A stretch of DNA of 64,000 nucleotides. Origin: CAWJNF01 sp963844235 (GTDB lineage: Bacteria; Actinomycetota; Thermoleophilia; Gaiellales; Gaiellaceae). Under the pieces are notes generated by a model. It was given only the letters and a program-made list of their open reading frames with translations. It was not told the origin of the DNA and did not search any database. Location of the stretch: the NCBI GenBank assembly GCA_963844235.1, contig CAWJNF010000005.1, positions 124,001 through 188,000 on the forward strand. The letters are read 5' to 3'. Below, piece after piece: positions 1-9,553 of this stretch (position 1 is its first letter; every line of letters begins with the position of its first letter). A program made the translations under genes and the position numbers.

Positions 1-215
1 TCACCGAGACGCAGTTGGCCGTCGAGTTGAACGCCGTACTCGTGGTCACCGGCGACGACGATGGCGCGACACCCCGCGCATTTCACGTCCTGAGCAAGGC
101 GGATGGCGACTTCCGTATCTCGGGCGACGAGGCGGAACACCGTTCCTCGGTGGTCCGCGGGATGATCCTCGCAACCGGGTTCGTCAGCCCGGGTCACGCC
201 CGCCCATGTCGCCAT
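1..215 (-). CDS. Partial gene (5' end) of a CxxC-containing hypothetical protein, running off the left edge
   Basis: An open frame starts at an ATG at 215 and continues through position 1 without a stop, so only about 71 N-terminal residues are visible. The protein carries a CxxC pair (Cys46, Cys49; local sequence DVKCAGCRAIVV), which resembles half of a zinc ribbon. The stretch after it (GDHEYGVQLDG) looks like ordinary folded protein. The opposite-strand frame in the same place is less protein-like. I cannot name the family. The start is chosen because it is the only ATG in frame; GTG at 197 is an alternative. Confidence 0.55.
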   Translation of the reverse strand, partial: MATWAGVTRADEPGCEDHPADHRGTVFRLVARDTEVAIRLAQDVKCAGCRAIVVAGDHEYGVQLDGQLRLG

Positions 216-525
216 TGGGGCGATCAAGGGGAGCCCCTCGCGGCGCAGTTGCCTCTACCGTCTCGGCAACATGCCCGCGACCGGACCGGACCGATCAACG
301 CCGGGCGGATCACGCGCTTGATTCGTCCTCTACGAGTGCTCGCGGACCCGCGCCTCGAGCGCGAGAGCGAGCTCGCGGTCGTATACGCGCACCTGAACGA
401 GCCGCCACCGCTTCCTCGCTGCCAGGCATGACCTCCGGAGCACTCGACCGCCGCCTCCAGCCGCGGGGGAAGCGCCGAGTGAACGACTACGCGAGCGAAG
501 TTGCCGGGAGCACGCGCGGCGCTGC
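216..525. other. Intergenic stretch with no supported gene
   Basis: This 310-base stretch lies between the leftward partial gene and the rightward membrane-anchored gene, so it should hold two divergent promoters. The open frames crossing it on both strands are arginine/serine-rich and typical of shadows in G+C-rich DNA. I saw no clear -35/-10 pair, repeat or RNA gene. Confidence 0.4.
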
Positions 526-1129
526 GTGGCAAAACCATCCCGCCCGAAGGCGCCGCCGACGCGTGCGCTCCTCGCGGTCGCCTTTGCGCTGCTCGCCGCG
601 GCGGTGGCAGCCGGCGGTTTCGTCGCGTCTAGAGGCTCGCACGATACGACTACGATCACCGAGAAGGCGCTCGGCGGGCTCGAGCTCGCCTCGGCCGACA
701 CCGACTACGACCCCGCCTGGGGCCCGAGCGCGATCACGCCGCTGAGGTATCCGGAGAACTACGCGAAGCGCACGTTCGGAGACCGCAAGGTCGGGGTGTA
801 CTTCGCCAGTGGAGATATCCAGGGAGCGATCCGGAACGGCGACGCGAGGATCGTCGAGATCACGACCTGGAACGAATCGAACCGGATCGAAAAAGACATC
901 GGGCCCTGCTCGACGGTCGAGGAGCTGAAGGCCGCGTACGGTAGCGCGCTCGCGCCTGTGGAGGCCAACATTATCGAGGGCAAGGTGTACGGATACACGG
1001 TGGGAAACCATCTGTTCTTCGCCGTGGGGTCCGCTCGGGACGCCCACCCGTGTCTCGTCGGTCGCGGTGTACGCCAATCCCCTGCAATTCGCCGGCTTCA
1101 ACGCTCTCGGCGAGGCGACGTGCGCGTGA
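526..1129 (+). CDS. Membrane-anchored or secreted hypothetical protein (one frameshift)
   Basis: GTG start at 526. A basic N-terminus is followed by one hydrophobic segment (about residues 14-34, ALLAVAFALLAAAVAAGG) that acts as a signal or anchor. The rest is extracytoplasmic and unrecognised; it ends near residues reading YANPLQFAGFN. The frame breaks at the GGGG run at 1026-1029: with one G fewer, reading continues as AVGPLGTPTRVSSVAVYANP to a TGA at 1127-1129. Uncorrected, the frame runs into nonsense to 1194. The single-base homopolymer indel looks more like a sequencing slip than decay. No family is recognised; length is about 200 residues after correction. Confidence 0.55.
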
Positions 1130-1171
1130 CCCGAAAGGTCGCATCGCGCTCGTTTCGGCTCACGGAGACGA

Positions 1172-2772
1172 TCAGCCTCCGATCGACCAGCTGAACCGGC
1201 TGCGGCTCTCGCGCGGCGCAATGCCGCTGGGTCGCGGCCCCGCGTGCACGAGCAGGACGGGCGGACGAGCGTCCTCGACGAGCGCATGCCTGGCTGTGCC
1301 GAGACCCTCGTGTCGCCAGCGCGGTGAGATGCCGACGACGACCAGCGAGGCCGCACCGACAGCCGTGACCAGCGCGAACTCGCTCGGCTCGACGAGAACC
1401 GGCTCGCTTTCGAGTCCCACGATTCGCTGGACAGCGAGAGACGCGTCGGCCAGCAACCGGCTGGCATCGCGCCGGCCGCGGCTCGGATCGGCTGCCAGGC
1501 CGACCAGTCGGAGCGGCGCGCCCGTCGCCGTAGAAAGCCACGCACCCAGCTCGAGCGCCGCCCAGTCGTGCGTGCCTCCCCCGAACGGCACGAACACGCC
1601 GTCGCCTCTCCTGAGATCGACTGCACCTGCAAGCAGAGCGACGTCGGTAGGCGAACGCTCGAGGATCACTCCGAGATCGCCAGGAAAGGGGCCGCGCTCG
1701 AGGTTTGCGGGAACGCCGATGAGAACGAGGTCCACGTCGTACGCAGTCGCCAGGCGAACGGCATCGAGCGCGGGGTCGAGCGTAGTGAAGGCCGCAGTCC
1801 GCACGGGGACTTGCAACATCGCGCGCCTTGCGTTCAGCGAAGACGCCGTGCAGGCGAGCTGGGTGTCGTCGGAGAGCAAGCGCGCGATGATCAGCTCCGC
1901 CCGGGAAGCGCGGCGAGGGGCTCGGCGACCGCGAGCAGCGCGTCGACCTGCTCCTCGCCCGCCGGGACGACAAGCACGGATCGATCGGGATCCAGTCGCA
2001 CCGCGCCCCGCCCGGAGCCCGGACGCTCGATGTCAAGGGCGGGATCCTGGCGGAGGATCGCACGCTCGAGGTTGCGGAGCGCCGGAGTCGGCTCGATACC
2101 GAACTCAGCGACGAGAGCCTCCCGGGTCCACCGATAGACATCGAGCGCCTCGGTCTGCCGGCCTGACCGGTAGAGCGCGAGCATCAGCTGCCCGTGAAAT
2201 CGCTCGTGAAGACTATGCTCGGCGACGAGCTGCTCGAGCTCGCCTACCAATTCCGCGTGCCTGCCGAGAGCCAGCTCGGCTTCGATCTTATCTGCGCGCA
2301 CAGGGAGGCTCAGCTCCTCGAGCCAAGCTCGATGGCGGGCTGAGCAAACAGCTCGTCGGCAAGGTCGGCCAGGGGCGGCCCGCGCCAGGCGCCGAGCGCC
2401 TGCAACAGAAGCTCGGCGGCGCGCTGTGCGTCGACGCGTTGAGCGCCTCACGTCCTCCCTCAGTCGACGCTCGAAGAGGTTCAGGTCGAGCTGCGCCGGG
2501 GACACGTGAAGCACATAGCCGGGCGAGCGCGTCTCGATCGTCGACGCAGAGCCGAGCGCCTTGCGAAGCTCGGAGATCTGCCGCTGAACCTGGGTGACGG
2601 CAGTGACGGGCGCCGCGCCTGCGTAGAGCTCGTCCGCGAGCCGTTCGACGGAGACGACTCGATTCGCGCTGAGCAGCAGAATCGCGAGCGTCGCACGCTG
2701 TCTCGGCCTCCGAGTCGTACCGGGACGGCGTCGCCGAACACCTCGAGCGGGCCAGATCCGGAAATCGAGCAT
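1172..2772 (-). pseudogene. SARP/BTAD transcriptional regulator with C-terminal stress-protein-like domain, several frameshifts
   Basis: Starts at ATG 2772 (MLDFRI). Pieces in different frames add up to one SARP: an OmpR-type DNA-binding domain (PRQRATLAILLLSANR...), a BTAD TPR-like domain (pieces reading AAELLLQALGAWRGPPLAD and KIEAELALGRHAELVGEL), then a C-terminal nucleotide-binding part like a universal stress protein (AYDVDLVLIGVPANLERG). About five frame changes are needed: two near the N-terminus, two around 2350-2450, and one at 1900-1902, where a C run is one base short. SARPs activate target operons through direct repeats. It sits 60 bp downstream of the flavin reductase on the same strand, probably one operon. 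It is either decayed or, more likely, poorly sequenced. Confidence 0.6.
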
Positions 2773-2832
2773 TCGCTGGGACGGTAGCCGTCGATGCGAC
2801 AAGGCGCCGCCGGCCGCGTCTTGGCCGGCAGC

Positions 2833-3477
2833 TCAAGCCGGCATCCGACTTTCCTTCCAGTCGATCGGTGTCCTGTCGGGGTCGAGGAGCGTCCGGTAGG
2901 CGCGGCGGTGGTAGAGGAGCGGCGTCCCGGCGCGGGAGGCGCGTACCGCCCGAATGTGGCCGAAGAGGACGGAGTGGTCGGCGACTTGACGGCTTCCGCG
3001 AGTTCGCAATCGAGGTGGGCGAGCGCTCCCGCAACGACCGGGCTCGCACTCTCCCCGGCGCCGGATTCGGTGAACGGCTCGAGGAACTTCGTCGCCCCGG
3101 CGCCGAGCCGTAGCGAGCCACGGGGAGCTGGTCGGCCGCCAGGATGCTGACCCCGAAGCTTCGCGTGTCCGAGATCGCGCGGGCGCTCGTGGCTTCTGAT
3201 CGGAGCGAGACGAGGACCGTGGGCGGATCGATCGAGACCGAGGCGAAAGCCGTGACGGTCATCCCCCACGGCCTGTCGCCGACCAGCAGGTGACGAGCAC
3301 GACGCTGCTCGCGAGTGCGCTCATCGCGGCGGCGAATTCCGTGATCGGCGCGGGCAGAGGCGTCGGGTCGGCGACGAGCTGTAGGTCAGGAGCCATGGGG
3401 AGTTTTCCAGAGCGGCCTGTCGTCGAAGACGGCCGAGCGCTGCCGTGCGCGCGGATCGTCTCGGCGGCTGTACTCAT
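2833..3477 (-). pseudogene. Flavin reductase-like (FMN-binding split-barrel) protein, frameshifted
   Basis: ATG 3477 follows a strong ribosome site (AAGGAGGAG). The reassembled protein matches the HpaC/DIM6-type flavin reductase domain: EFAAAMSALASSVVLVT, then TVTAFASVSIDPPTVLVSL, then SFGVSILAADQLPVA, then VLFGHIRAVRASRAGTPLLYHRRAY and the end IDWKESRMPA. These pieces lie in three frames, with breaks near 3255, 3110 and 2995. Such enzymes reduce FMN or FAD with NAD(P)H for a partner monooxygenase. The upstream region carries the repeat promoter at 3542-3600. The SARP gene follows on the same strand. No partner oxygenase is adjacent. Confidence 0.6.
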
Positions 3478-3902
3478 TCGATCTCCTCCTTGCTGATAGT
3501 CGGGCCCCTGCCGGAGCGGTCGTGCCTAGGAGACACGAGCGCGGTTGATGCTCGGTTGAGAAGCAGGTAAAGCCGCGGTAGCAGCAGGAGCGCGCGTCGA
3601 GGTGCCTGGGCCGAGCGCTCCGTCCTCGCGGAGAGGCTCCACGGTTACGGCCGCATATCGCTGAACATGGCCACGTGGCAGCCGTGGGCGGCACCGGACG
3701 GCGTCCTGGCGGAGCGCCGGTCTACCGCCGTCTCGGTCGGCCTTACAGACGCGTGCGCATTGGCGAGGTTGGCCGCTCCTGGATCCGGCGGGGCGTGACC
3801 GCTGCCTTCGCCGCCCTGCCGCACGGGTGTGACGGTGACCGGTCCCCGTTTGTCGGTCCGGGCCGTTATGAGAGTGGGGCTGTTTCTGCTTGGCTCCTTC
3901 GG
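3478..3902. other. Intergenic region upstream of the flavin reductase
   Basis: This 425-base region contains the repeat element at 3542-3600. The rest (about 3601-3902), between it and the end of the kinase gene, shows no protein-like frame on either strand and no clear terminator. Confidence 0.35.
3542..3600 (-). promoter_or_regulatory. Upstream element with four ACCG-type direct repeats (copy 1), before the flavin reductase
   Basis: Read on the minus strand, this block holds TACCG, TACC, CAACCG and CAACCG with ACC units spaced 11, 12 and 11 bp. Its last repeat ends 65 bp before the ATG at 3477. An ungapped match of about 75 % over 73 bp exists at 10552-10610, 64 bp before another start codon. 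Direct repeats at one helical turn are the hallmark of SARP operators, and two SARP genes lie in this window. Regulation by them is an inference. Confidence 0.5.
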
Positions 3903-5022
3903 TCACGGTAGCGGCGAAGGCGGCGGGAGTTCTCCAGCCGTGGCTGGCGCGGCGGGCAGTTGCACCGTGGCGCGGAGCCCACCAGCGGCCCGGGGGGTGA
4001 GGGTGAGGGTTCCGTCGCAGTGCTTGGGTGATGCTCTTGACGAGTGCCAGGCCGAGGCCGACACCTGCGTGGTCGGTGCGTATGCGTTCGGTGCCGCGAA
4101 GAAACGGCTCGGCAAGCGTGGCAACTAGCTGTGGGTTGAGCTTCTCGCCGGTGTTCTCGACAGTGAGCACCACACTCTTGGGGTGAGCGCCGGTCGTGAC
4201 CCACACGGTGCCGTGTTCAGGCAGGTTGTGGACGATCGCGTTGTGCACGAGGTTCGTGCTCAGCTGCAGCAGGAGCGCGTGTGAGCCGACGGTGGGGGTC
4301 AGGTCGCCAGAGGTCTCGATCGTGAGGCCGCGTTCTTCTGCGAGGGGGAGCAGCGCTTCAGTGGCTTCTTCCGCGATGAGGGACAGGTCGACGTGTTCTC
4401 GGGTGAAGGACCGTTGGTCGGCGCGGCTGAGCAGGAGCAATGCTTCAGTGAGGTCGATCGCTCGGGTGTTGACGGCGTGAAGGCGGTCGACGAGTTCGCG
4501 GGCGTCGCCGTTCGGATCGTTGCGGGCGACGTCGAGCAGTGTCTGCGTGATCGCCAGCGGGGTGCGCAGTTCGTGGGAGGCGTTGGCGGCGAATCTCTGC
4601 TGCTCGGCGACGTGTGCTTCGAGGCGCGCGAGCATGGTGTCGAATGCGTCGGCGAGTTCGCGGAACTCGTCGCTGCGGCCCGGTAGTCGGATTCGGTGGG
4701 AGAGCGATCCGGTCGCGGCCGTTCGTGTGGCGTCTGTGATTCGGGCCAGTGGGGCGAGCATGCGGCCGGCGAGAAGCCACCCTCCCAGCAGACCGAATAC
4801 CAGCAGGAACGCCAGCACGATGGCCGCTGGCAGGCCTAAGCCGTTCAGGGGGTCGGAGCGGTTGGGTGGGAACCACGGGAGGCCGTAGGTCACCTCGTCG
4901 GGTATGTATCGCAGGAGGGAGACCCACACGACCGCGAGCAGCAAGGCGCTTGCGAGCATGAGGAAGCCGGCGTAGCTGAGGGTGAGCTTGAGGCGAACAC
5001 TCAAACCAGGGGCTCTATCCAC
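3903..5022 (-). CDS. vanS: VanS-like membrane sensor histidine kinase (one frameshift)
   Basis: GTG start at 5022 with GGGAGGAG just upstream, overlapping the end of the response regulator by 8 bp, so the two are co-translated. Order: first membrane helix (LKLTLSYAGFLMLASALLLA), periplasmic loop, second helix (IVLAFLLVFGLLGGWLLAG), HAMP (ITDATRTAATGSLSHRI), HisKA with the phospho-acceptor in NASHELRTPL, HATPase with N-box NLVHNAIVHN and G-boxes. The frame breaks at GGG 4026-4028; removing one base restores the C-terminus (ITKHCDGTLTLTPRAAGGL) to a stop at 3903. The VanY neighbour suggests it senses cell-wall stress or glycopeptides, without VanHAX here. Confidence 0.8.
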
Positions 5023-5710
5023 AATCTCCTCCCTCGGGCCCGGTGTCTGGTTGCGTCTCGATGCGGTAGCCGACGCCGGCCACGGTGGCGATGATCCAGG
5101 GTTCGCCGAGGCGTTTGCGCAGTCCCGAGACCGTGATGCGCACGGCGTTTGTGAACGGGTCTGCGTTCTCATCCCACGCCCGTTTCAGGAGCTCTTCGGC
5201 GCTGACGACACCGCCTTCGGCAGCGACGAGGACTTCGAGCACTGCGAACTGCTTCCTGGTCAGCGCGATGTAGCGGCCGTCGCGGTAGACCTCTCGGCGG
5301 AACGGATCCAGCCGGAGACCAGCGATCTCGAGCACGGGTGGCCTGTTGTGGGCGCGCCTGCGGTCGAGTGCTCTGAGACGGAGCACGAGTTCTCGGAGTT
5401 CGAACGGCTTCGTGAGGTAGTCGTCGGCGCCGAGCTCGAACCCGGTGGCCTTGTCGTCGAGACGGTCGGCAGCGGTGAGCATGAGGATCGGCATGCCGCT
5501 GCCGGAAGCGACGATGCGTTCGGCGATCTCGTCGCCGGTAGGTCCGGGAATGTCTCGGTCGAGGACGGCGATGTCGTAGGCGTTGACGCTCAGCAGCTCC
5601 AGAGCGGTGTCGCCGTCACCTGCGATGTCTGCCGCGATCGCCTCCAGGCGTAGGCCATCGCGGATGGCTTCCGCCATAAAGGGTTCGTCTTCGACGATCA
5701 ACACACGCAT
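5015..5710 (-). CDS. vanR: VanR-like OmpR/PhoB-family response regulator
   Basis: The 231-residue protein has an N-terminal receiver domain (acidic pocket VEDEP, phospho-acceptor Asp in AVLDRDIPG, switch Thr in MLTAAD, Lys in TKPFE) and a C-terminal winged helix (ALTRKQFAVLEVLV...RITVSGLRKRLG...GVGYRIE). It is the first gene of the vanR-vanS pair and overlaps the kinase start by 8 bp. The promoter must lie in the 86 bp shared with divergent vanY, which fits control of both. The protein is complete and of normal length. Confidence 0.88.
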   Translation of the reverse strand: MRVLIVEDEPFMAEAIRDGLRLEAIAADIAGDGDTALELLSVNAYDIAVLDRDIPGPTGDEIAERIVASGSGMPILMLTAADRLDDKATGFELGADDYLTKPFELRELVLRLRALDRRRAHNRPPVLEIAGLRLDPFRREVYRDGRYIALTRKQFAVLEVLVAAEGGVVSAEELLKRAWDENADPFTNAVRITVSGLRKRLGEPWIIATVAGVGYRIETQPDTGPEGGDCG

Positions 5711-5796
5711 GCTCCGATGCTACGAGCTGGCGCATATCGTCGGCATATCGAAAACCAGATACGTGCTGGCAACACCGCGCTGCCTTGAATGGAGGC

Positions 5797-6501
5797 ATGA
5801 CCGACGGCCAACGAGCACGAACAACGACCCGTCGGATTCCCAGAGTCCTTGTCGCCGGCCTGCTAGTCGTCATCGCGGCGATCGCCGCATCCCTCGCCTA
5901 CCAGTCGCTGGCGTCCTCGTCCTCGACGGCCGCGCCACTCATCGACGTCCTTCGCAGTGAGCACCGTGGTGCGCCTCGCAGTGGGCACCTTGGTGCGCCT
6001 CGCAGTGAGCACCCTGGTGCGCCTGGCGGTGGGCACCTTACTGCGCTTGGCGAGGCCGACGGTGCCGTCCCCGACGGCGCGACGGTCTTCGATGACGAGA
6101 TCCCGGGTGTAGCCAACCTCGACCCCGATCTGCTCGGTGCCCTGCGCCAAGCTGCAACTGATGCCGCGAACGACGGGGTCGAGTTCTTCGTCGATAGTGG
6201 CTGGCGTTCCCCGGAGTACCAGAATCAGCTTCTTCGTGAGGCGGTTTCCGAGTACGGATCCGAAGCGGAAGCCGCCCGGTGGGTGGCCACCGCGGAGACG
6301 TCTCCTCACGTGTCGGGGGACGCGGTCGACATCGGGCCCTCCGATGCCACGGCGTGGCTGTCCGAGCACGGCGCCGAGTACGGGCTGTGCCAGATCTACA
6401 GCAACGAACCCTGGCACTACGAACTGCGCCCCGAAGCCATCGATCACGGTTGCCCGCCCATGTACGCCGACCCTACGCACGATCCAAGGATGCAGCAGTG
6501 A
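5797..6501 (+). CDS. vanY: VanY-type D-alanyl-D-alanine carboxypeptidase
   Basis: An N-terminal anchor (about residues 17-34, VLVAGLLVVIAAIAASLAY) precedes a low-complexity stalk of tandem repeats, then a peptidase M15B/VanY domain: SGWRSPEYQ, the zinc ligands SPHVSGDAVDIG (His, Asp) and EPWHYEL (His). It trims the terminal D-Ala from peptidoglycan stem peptides outside the membrane, which lowers glycopeptide binding. It is divergent from vanRS. ATG 5797 is preferred, though its GGAGG is unusually close; TTG 5785 is the alternative. No van ligase genes are nearby. Confidence 0.85.
   Translation: MTDGQRARTTTRRIPRVLVAGLLVVIAAIAASLAYQSLASSSSTAAPLIDVLRSEHRGAPRSGHLGAPRSEHPGAPGGGHLTALGEADGAVPDGATVFDDEIPGVANLDPDLLGALRQAATDAANDGVEFFVDSGWRSPEYQNQLLREAVSEYGSEAEAARWVATAETSPHVSGDAVDIGPSDATAWLSEHGAEYGLCQIYSNEPWHYELRPEAIDHGCPPMYADPTHDPRMQQ
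5953..6048 (+). repeat. Four tandem 24-bp repeats inside vanY (stalk region)
   Basis: Units of 24 bp begin at 5953, 5977, 6001 and 6025. The first three share CGCAGTG-GCACC and end GGTGCGCCT; the fourth is diverged. They encode eight-residue units of the type RSEHRGAP, RSGHLGAP, RSEHPGAP, GGGHLTAL between the membrane anchor and catalytic domain. Copy number could vary between strains and set stalk length. Confidence 0.85.
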
Positions 6502-6762
6502 CCAGCACGCTCGGCAGAGAACTGGTGTCAACGCAATCATCGGCGTGCACTGTTCGACGGGCAGCAGCAGCGCAGTGACCGGCCCCCGGGCACGGTCGAG
6601 TCGCCGAGTCGGAGCCGCTTGCGCTTCCGTGTATGTCGGCGACGTCTCGATGCCTTCTCTCCGATTGTCCTCCTTGCCCAACGGTGGGCGGTAAGACTCT
6701 CGAAGCGACCGGACCGACCTCAGGGGGTCACGCCAGCGGTGGTAGCGTCAAGCGCGTCTCGA

Positions 6763-8877
6763 ATGGATTTTCGGATCCTCGGCCCGCTGGAGGTGAGCCG
6801 CGGTCATGCGCCGTTGCACATGGCTGCAGGCAAGCAGCGGGCGCTCCTCGCGATTCTGCTCCTGAACGCGAACCGCACCGTCGCCCGCGAGCAGATCATC
6901 GACGCTCTCTGGGCCGAGGACGTTCCGGACTCGGCTCAGAAGATGGTGCAGATCCACGTCTCGCAGCTGCGGAAGGCGCTTCCCGAACCGCGGCTGCACA
7001 CGCGCGCTCCTGGCTACCTGCTCCAGGTAGGGAAGGACGAGCTCGACCTGACCCGCTTCGAGCGTGTGGTCGCCGACGCTCGCCAGGCGCTTGCGGAAGG
7101 CGATGCCCCGAAGGCAAGAGAGTTGCTGGGTGACGCGCTTGCGCTCTGGCGCGGGCCCGCGCTGGCCGAGATCTCGGAGCCGTTCGCCAGGCACGAGGGC
7201 GCGCGTCTCGAGGAGCTCCGCATTGCAGCGCTCGAGCAGCGGATCGAGGCCGACCTCGCGCTCGGCCATCACCGCGACGTGGTCGGTGAGCTCGAAGCGC
7301 TGATCGCCGAGCACCCGCTTCGCGAGCGCCTCCGCTTGCAGCACATGCTCGCCCTCTACCGGTCCGGCCGGCACGCGGAGGCGCTCGCCAGCTACCAGGC
7401 GTTTCGGCGGACGCTTGCCGACGACATGGGGATCCAGCCCTCCGCTTCGCTTCGCGAGCTCGAGCGGCAGATGCTGCAGCAAGACCCTTCCCTCGAGCCG
7501 CCGACGCACGCGGACGCGCGCGCGCCGACAGGCAGAGCAGCGAGCGAGGCTCCCGTCGGCGATGTCGCCTATGCCCGAAGCGGCGACATCAGGATCGCAT
7601 ACCAGGTCGTCGGCGACGGGCCGGTCGACCTCGTCCTCGTCCACGGCTTGGTCTGCACCTTTCAGCCGGGCTGGGAATACCCGAAGCTGGCAGCCTTTTA
7701 CCGGCGGCTCGCGTCGATGGGGCGGCTCATCCTCTTCGACAAGCGCGGCACCGGCCTCTCCGATCGTGTTTCCACCGAGCGACTGCCCGATCTCGAGACG
7801 CGTATGGACGACGTTCGGGCAGTGCTGGACTCGGCCGGCACGGAGCGGGCGGCACTGCTGGGCATCTCCGAAGGAGGAGCGATGTCGGCGCTCTTTGCCG
7901 CGACGCACCCGCAGCGGACGTCGGCGCTCATCCTCATTGGCACGTTTCCCCGTGAGATGCGGGCGGCCGATTACCCGTCGGGTACCAGCGAAGAGGGTCT
8001 CGGGCGTCGCTTGGCCCTGCTCGACGAAGACGACTGGGCGGCCGCGACCACGAAGGCCTGGCTCGGAAACGTCGCCCCCGATGTGCTGCGCGATCCGGCG
8101 TCGCTTCAGTGGTACACGTCGTACGTCCGACGCGGAGCGAGCCCCGGCGCGAACAAAGCGATCCGACTCATGAACGCCGAAATCGACATCCGCGATCTGC
8201 TGCCGACGATCAACGTCCCCACGCTCGTGCTCCACCGCGCACACGAAAGCCTGCGCGATGGATCTCGATTCATGGGCGAGCACATCCCGGGCGCGCGCAT
8301 GGTCGAGCTGCCGGGCCACGACCACCTGCCGTGGGAAGGCGACGCTGAGCCGTTGCTCGACGAAATCGAGCGGTTCCTCTCGGGACTCCGCAACGACCTC
8401 GAGCCTGACCGGGTCCTCGCCACCCTGCTCTTCACTGACATCGTCACGGGAGCCAACGCGGGCGACGACGCCTCGAGCAAGTTGCTTGCGCGGTACGACC
8501 GGGTCGTGCGCGCCCAGGTCGAGCGCTTTCGCGGCCGTGAGGTCGGCGCCGGCGGTGAGGGGCTGGTCGCGATCTTCGACGGCCCCGCCCGCGCCGTTCG
8601 CTGCGCTTCGGCGATCGTCGCTTCCGCTCGCGACCTCGGCCTCGAGCTGCGAGCCGGCATCCACACCGGCGAGGTCGAGCAGACCTCCACGGGCATCCGC
8701 GGAATTGCGGTCGACATTGGCGCGCGAATCACTGCGGCCGCCCTTCCCGGCGAGGTGCTCGTCTCGAGCACAGTCAAGGACATCGTCGCCGGCTCGCGCA
8801 TCCTTTTCGAGGAGCGCGGCGAGCACGAGCTGGCACACGTACCCGGCGCATGGCGCCTGTTCGCCGCTTCCGCCTGA
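6763..8877 (+). CDS. SARP/BTAD regulator fused to alpha/beta hydrolase and class III adenylate cyclase-like domain
   Basis: The ATG at 6763 (MDFRILGPLEV) is chosen because it begins the conserved SARP N-terminus. About 704 residues. Domains in order: winged-helix DNA-binding (about 1-90), BTAD TPR repeats (about 95-245), alpha/beta hydrolase (about 270-535: HG..., nucleophile elbow GISEGGAMS, late His in GHDHLPW), then a class III nucleotidyl cyclase-type domain (about 550-704: LLFTDIVTGA..., EVGAGGEGLVAIFDG, ELRAGIHTGEVE). The layout suggests a ligand-responsive regulator. Cyclase activity is uncertain because not all substrate and metal residues are evident. A hydrolase-cyclase pair without the SARP part lies at 62406-63767. 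Confidence 0.82.
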   Translation: MDFRILGPLEVSRGHAPLHMAAGKQRALLAILLLNANRTVAREQIIDALWAEDVPDSAQKMVQIHVSQLRKALPEPRLHTRAPGYLLQVGKDELDLTRFERVVADARQALAEGDAPKARELLGDALALWRGPALAEISEPFARHEGARLEELRIAALEQRIEADLALGHHRDVVGELEALIAEHPLRERLRLQHMLALYRSGRHAEALASYQAFRRTLADDMGIQPSASLRELERQMLQQDPSLEPPTHADARAPTGRAASEAPVGDVAYARSGDIRIAYQVVGDGPVDLVLVHGLVCTFQPGWEYPKLAAFYRRLASMGRLILFDKRGTGLSDRVSTERLPDLETRMDDVRAVLDSAGTERAALLGISEGGAMSALFAATHPQRTSALILIGTFPREMRAADYPSGTSEEGLGRRLALLDEDDWAAATTKAWLGNVAPDVLRDPASLQWYTSYVRRGASPGANKAIRLMNAEIDIRDLLPTINVPTLVLHRAHESLRDGSRFMGEHIPGARMVELPGHDHLPWEGDAEPLLDEIERFLSGLRNDLEPDRVLATLLFTDIVTGANAGDDASSKLLARYDRVVRAQVERFRGREVGAGGEGLVAIFDGPARAVRCASAIVASARDLGLELRAGIHTGEVEQTSTGIRGIAVDIGARITAAALPGEVLVSSTVKDIVAGSRILFEERGEHELAHVPGAWRLFAASA

Positions 8878-8905
8878 TGCGCGAACTCTGCGGGCGTCGA
8901 ACGGC

Positions 8906-9553
8906 TCACGCCGCTCGAGCGTCCAGCCGCTTCCGGAAGTAGTCGCGCCACGCATTCGGAAGCGCGTCGAGGTCAGCCGCGCGTCGCATGCCCTCGACGT
9001 CGTCGCGGTCCCTGGCGAAGAGCCGCGCGACCTCCGTCACCCCGAAACCGCGCGGGTCGCGCTGCAACTCGACGATCGGCTCGCCCGCCGCGACCTCACC
9101 CTCGCGGGCTACCGCCAGATAGAAACCGGGCAGTCCGCGCTCGAGGAACTCGGTCACGAACTCGTCGCGGCCCATCCTGATCCCGAGCTTGAAACACGGA
9201 ATCCGCGGCTGGGTCACGACGAGCTCGGCCGTCCCGAACCGGAAACGGTCGCCGATGCTCACGTCGCCGTCAGGGAGGCCTTCGGTGGTCAGGTTCTCGC
9301 CGAACCTGCCCGGGCCGAAGTCGAGCTCCGGCCGCTCGCGCGACCAGAGCTCGTAGAACTCCGACGGGTAGGCGTAGACGGCCTTGTCCGGGCCGCCGTG
9401 AACGCGCAGATCGGCCTGACGGTCGCCCTCGATGTTGAGTCTGCGAAGCAGCACGCGACCGGCGACCGGCTCCTTGTAGATCCCCGTTGTGACCGGCTTG
9501 CCCCTCCAGACCACCTCGCGCGGCAGGCCGACGTTGACCGAGAGGACTCTCAC
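8906..9553 (-). CDS. MOSC domain protein (YiiM-like)
   Basis: GTG start at 9553 overlaps the TGA of the upstream hydrolase (GTGA), so translation is coupled. The 215-residue protein has the MOSC beta-barrel signatures: GDRQADLRVHGGPDKAVYAY, FGENLTTEGL, IGDRFRFG and the cysteine motif VTQPRIPCFKLG. Stand-alone MOSC proteins such as YiiM reduce N-hydroxylated compounds using a molybdenum cofactor. The gene is complete and convergent with the SARP fusion, with a 28-bp gap. Confidence 0.85.
   Translation of the reverse strand: MRVLSVNVGLPREVVWRGKPVTTGIYKEPVAGRVLLRRLNIEGDRQADLRVHGGPDKAVYAYPSEFYELWSRERPELDFGPGRFGENLTTEGLPDGDVSIGDRFRFGTAELVVTQPRIPCFKLGIRMGRDEFVTEFLERGLPGFYLAVAREGEVAAGEPIVELQRDPRGFGVTEVARLFARDRDDVEGMRRAADLDALPNAWRDYFRKRLDARAA

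Noticed and set aside
5953..6048. Short regularly spaced repeats as a CRISPR array
   Set aside because: The 24-bp units are contiguous with no spacers and encode an in-frame protein stalk.
6748..8955. A 735-codon open frame on the minus strand opposite the SARP fusion
   Set aside because: It is the antisense shadow of a gene with clear SARP, hydrolase and cyclase motifs; its own sequence is low in recognisable structure and has no ribosome site.
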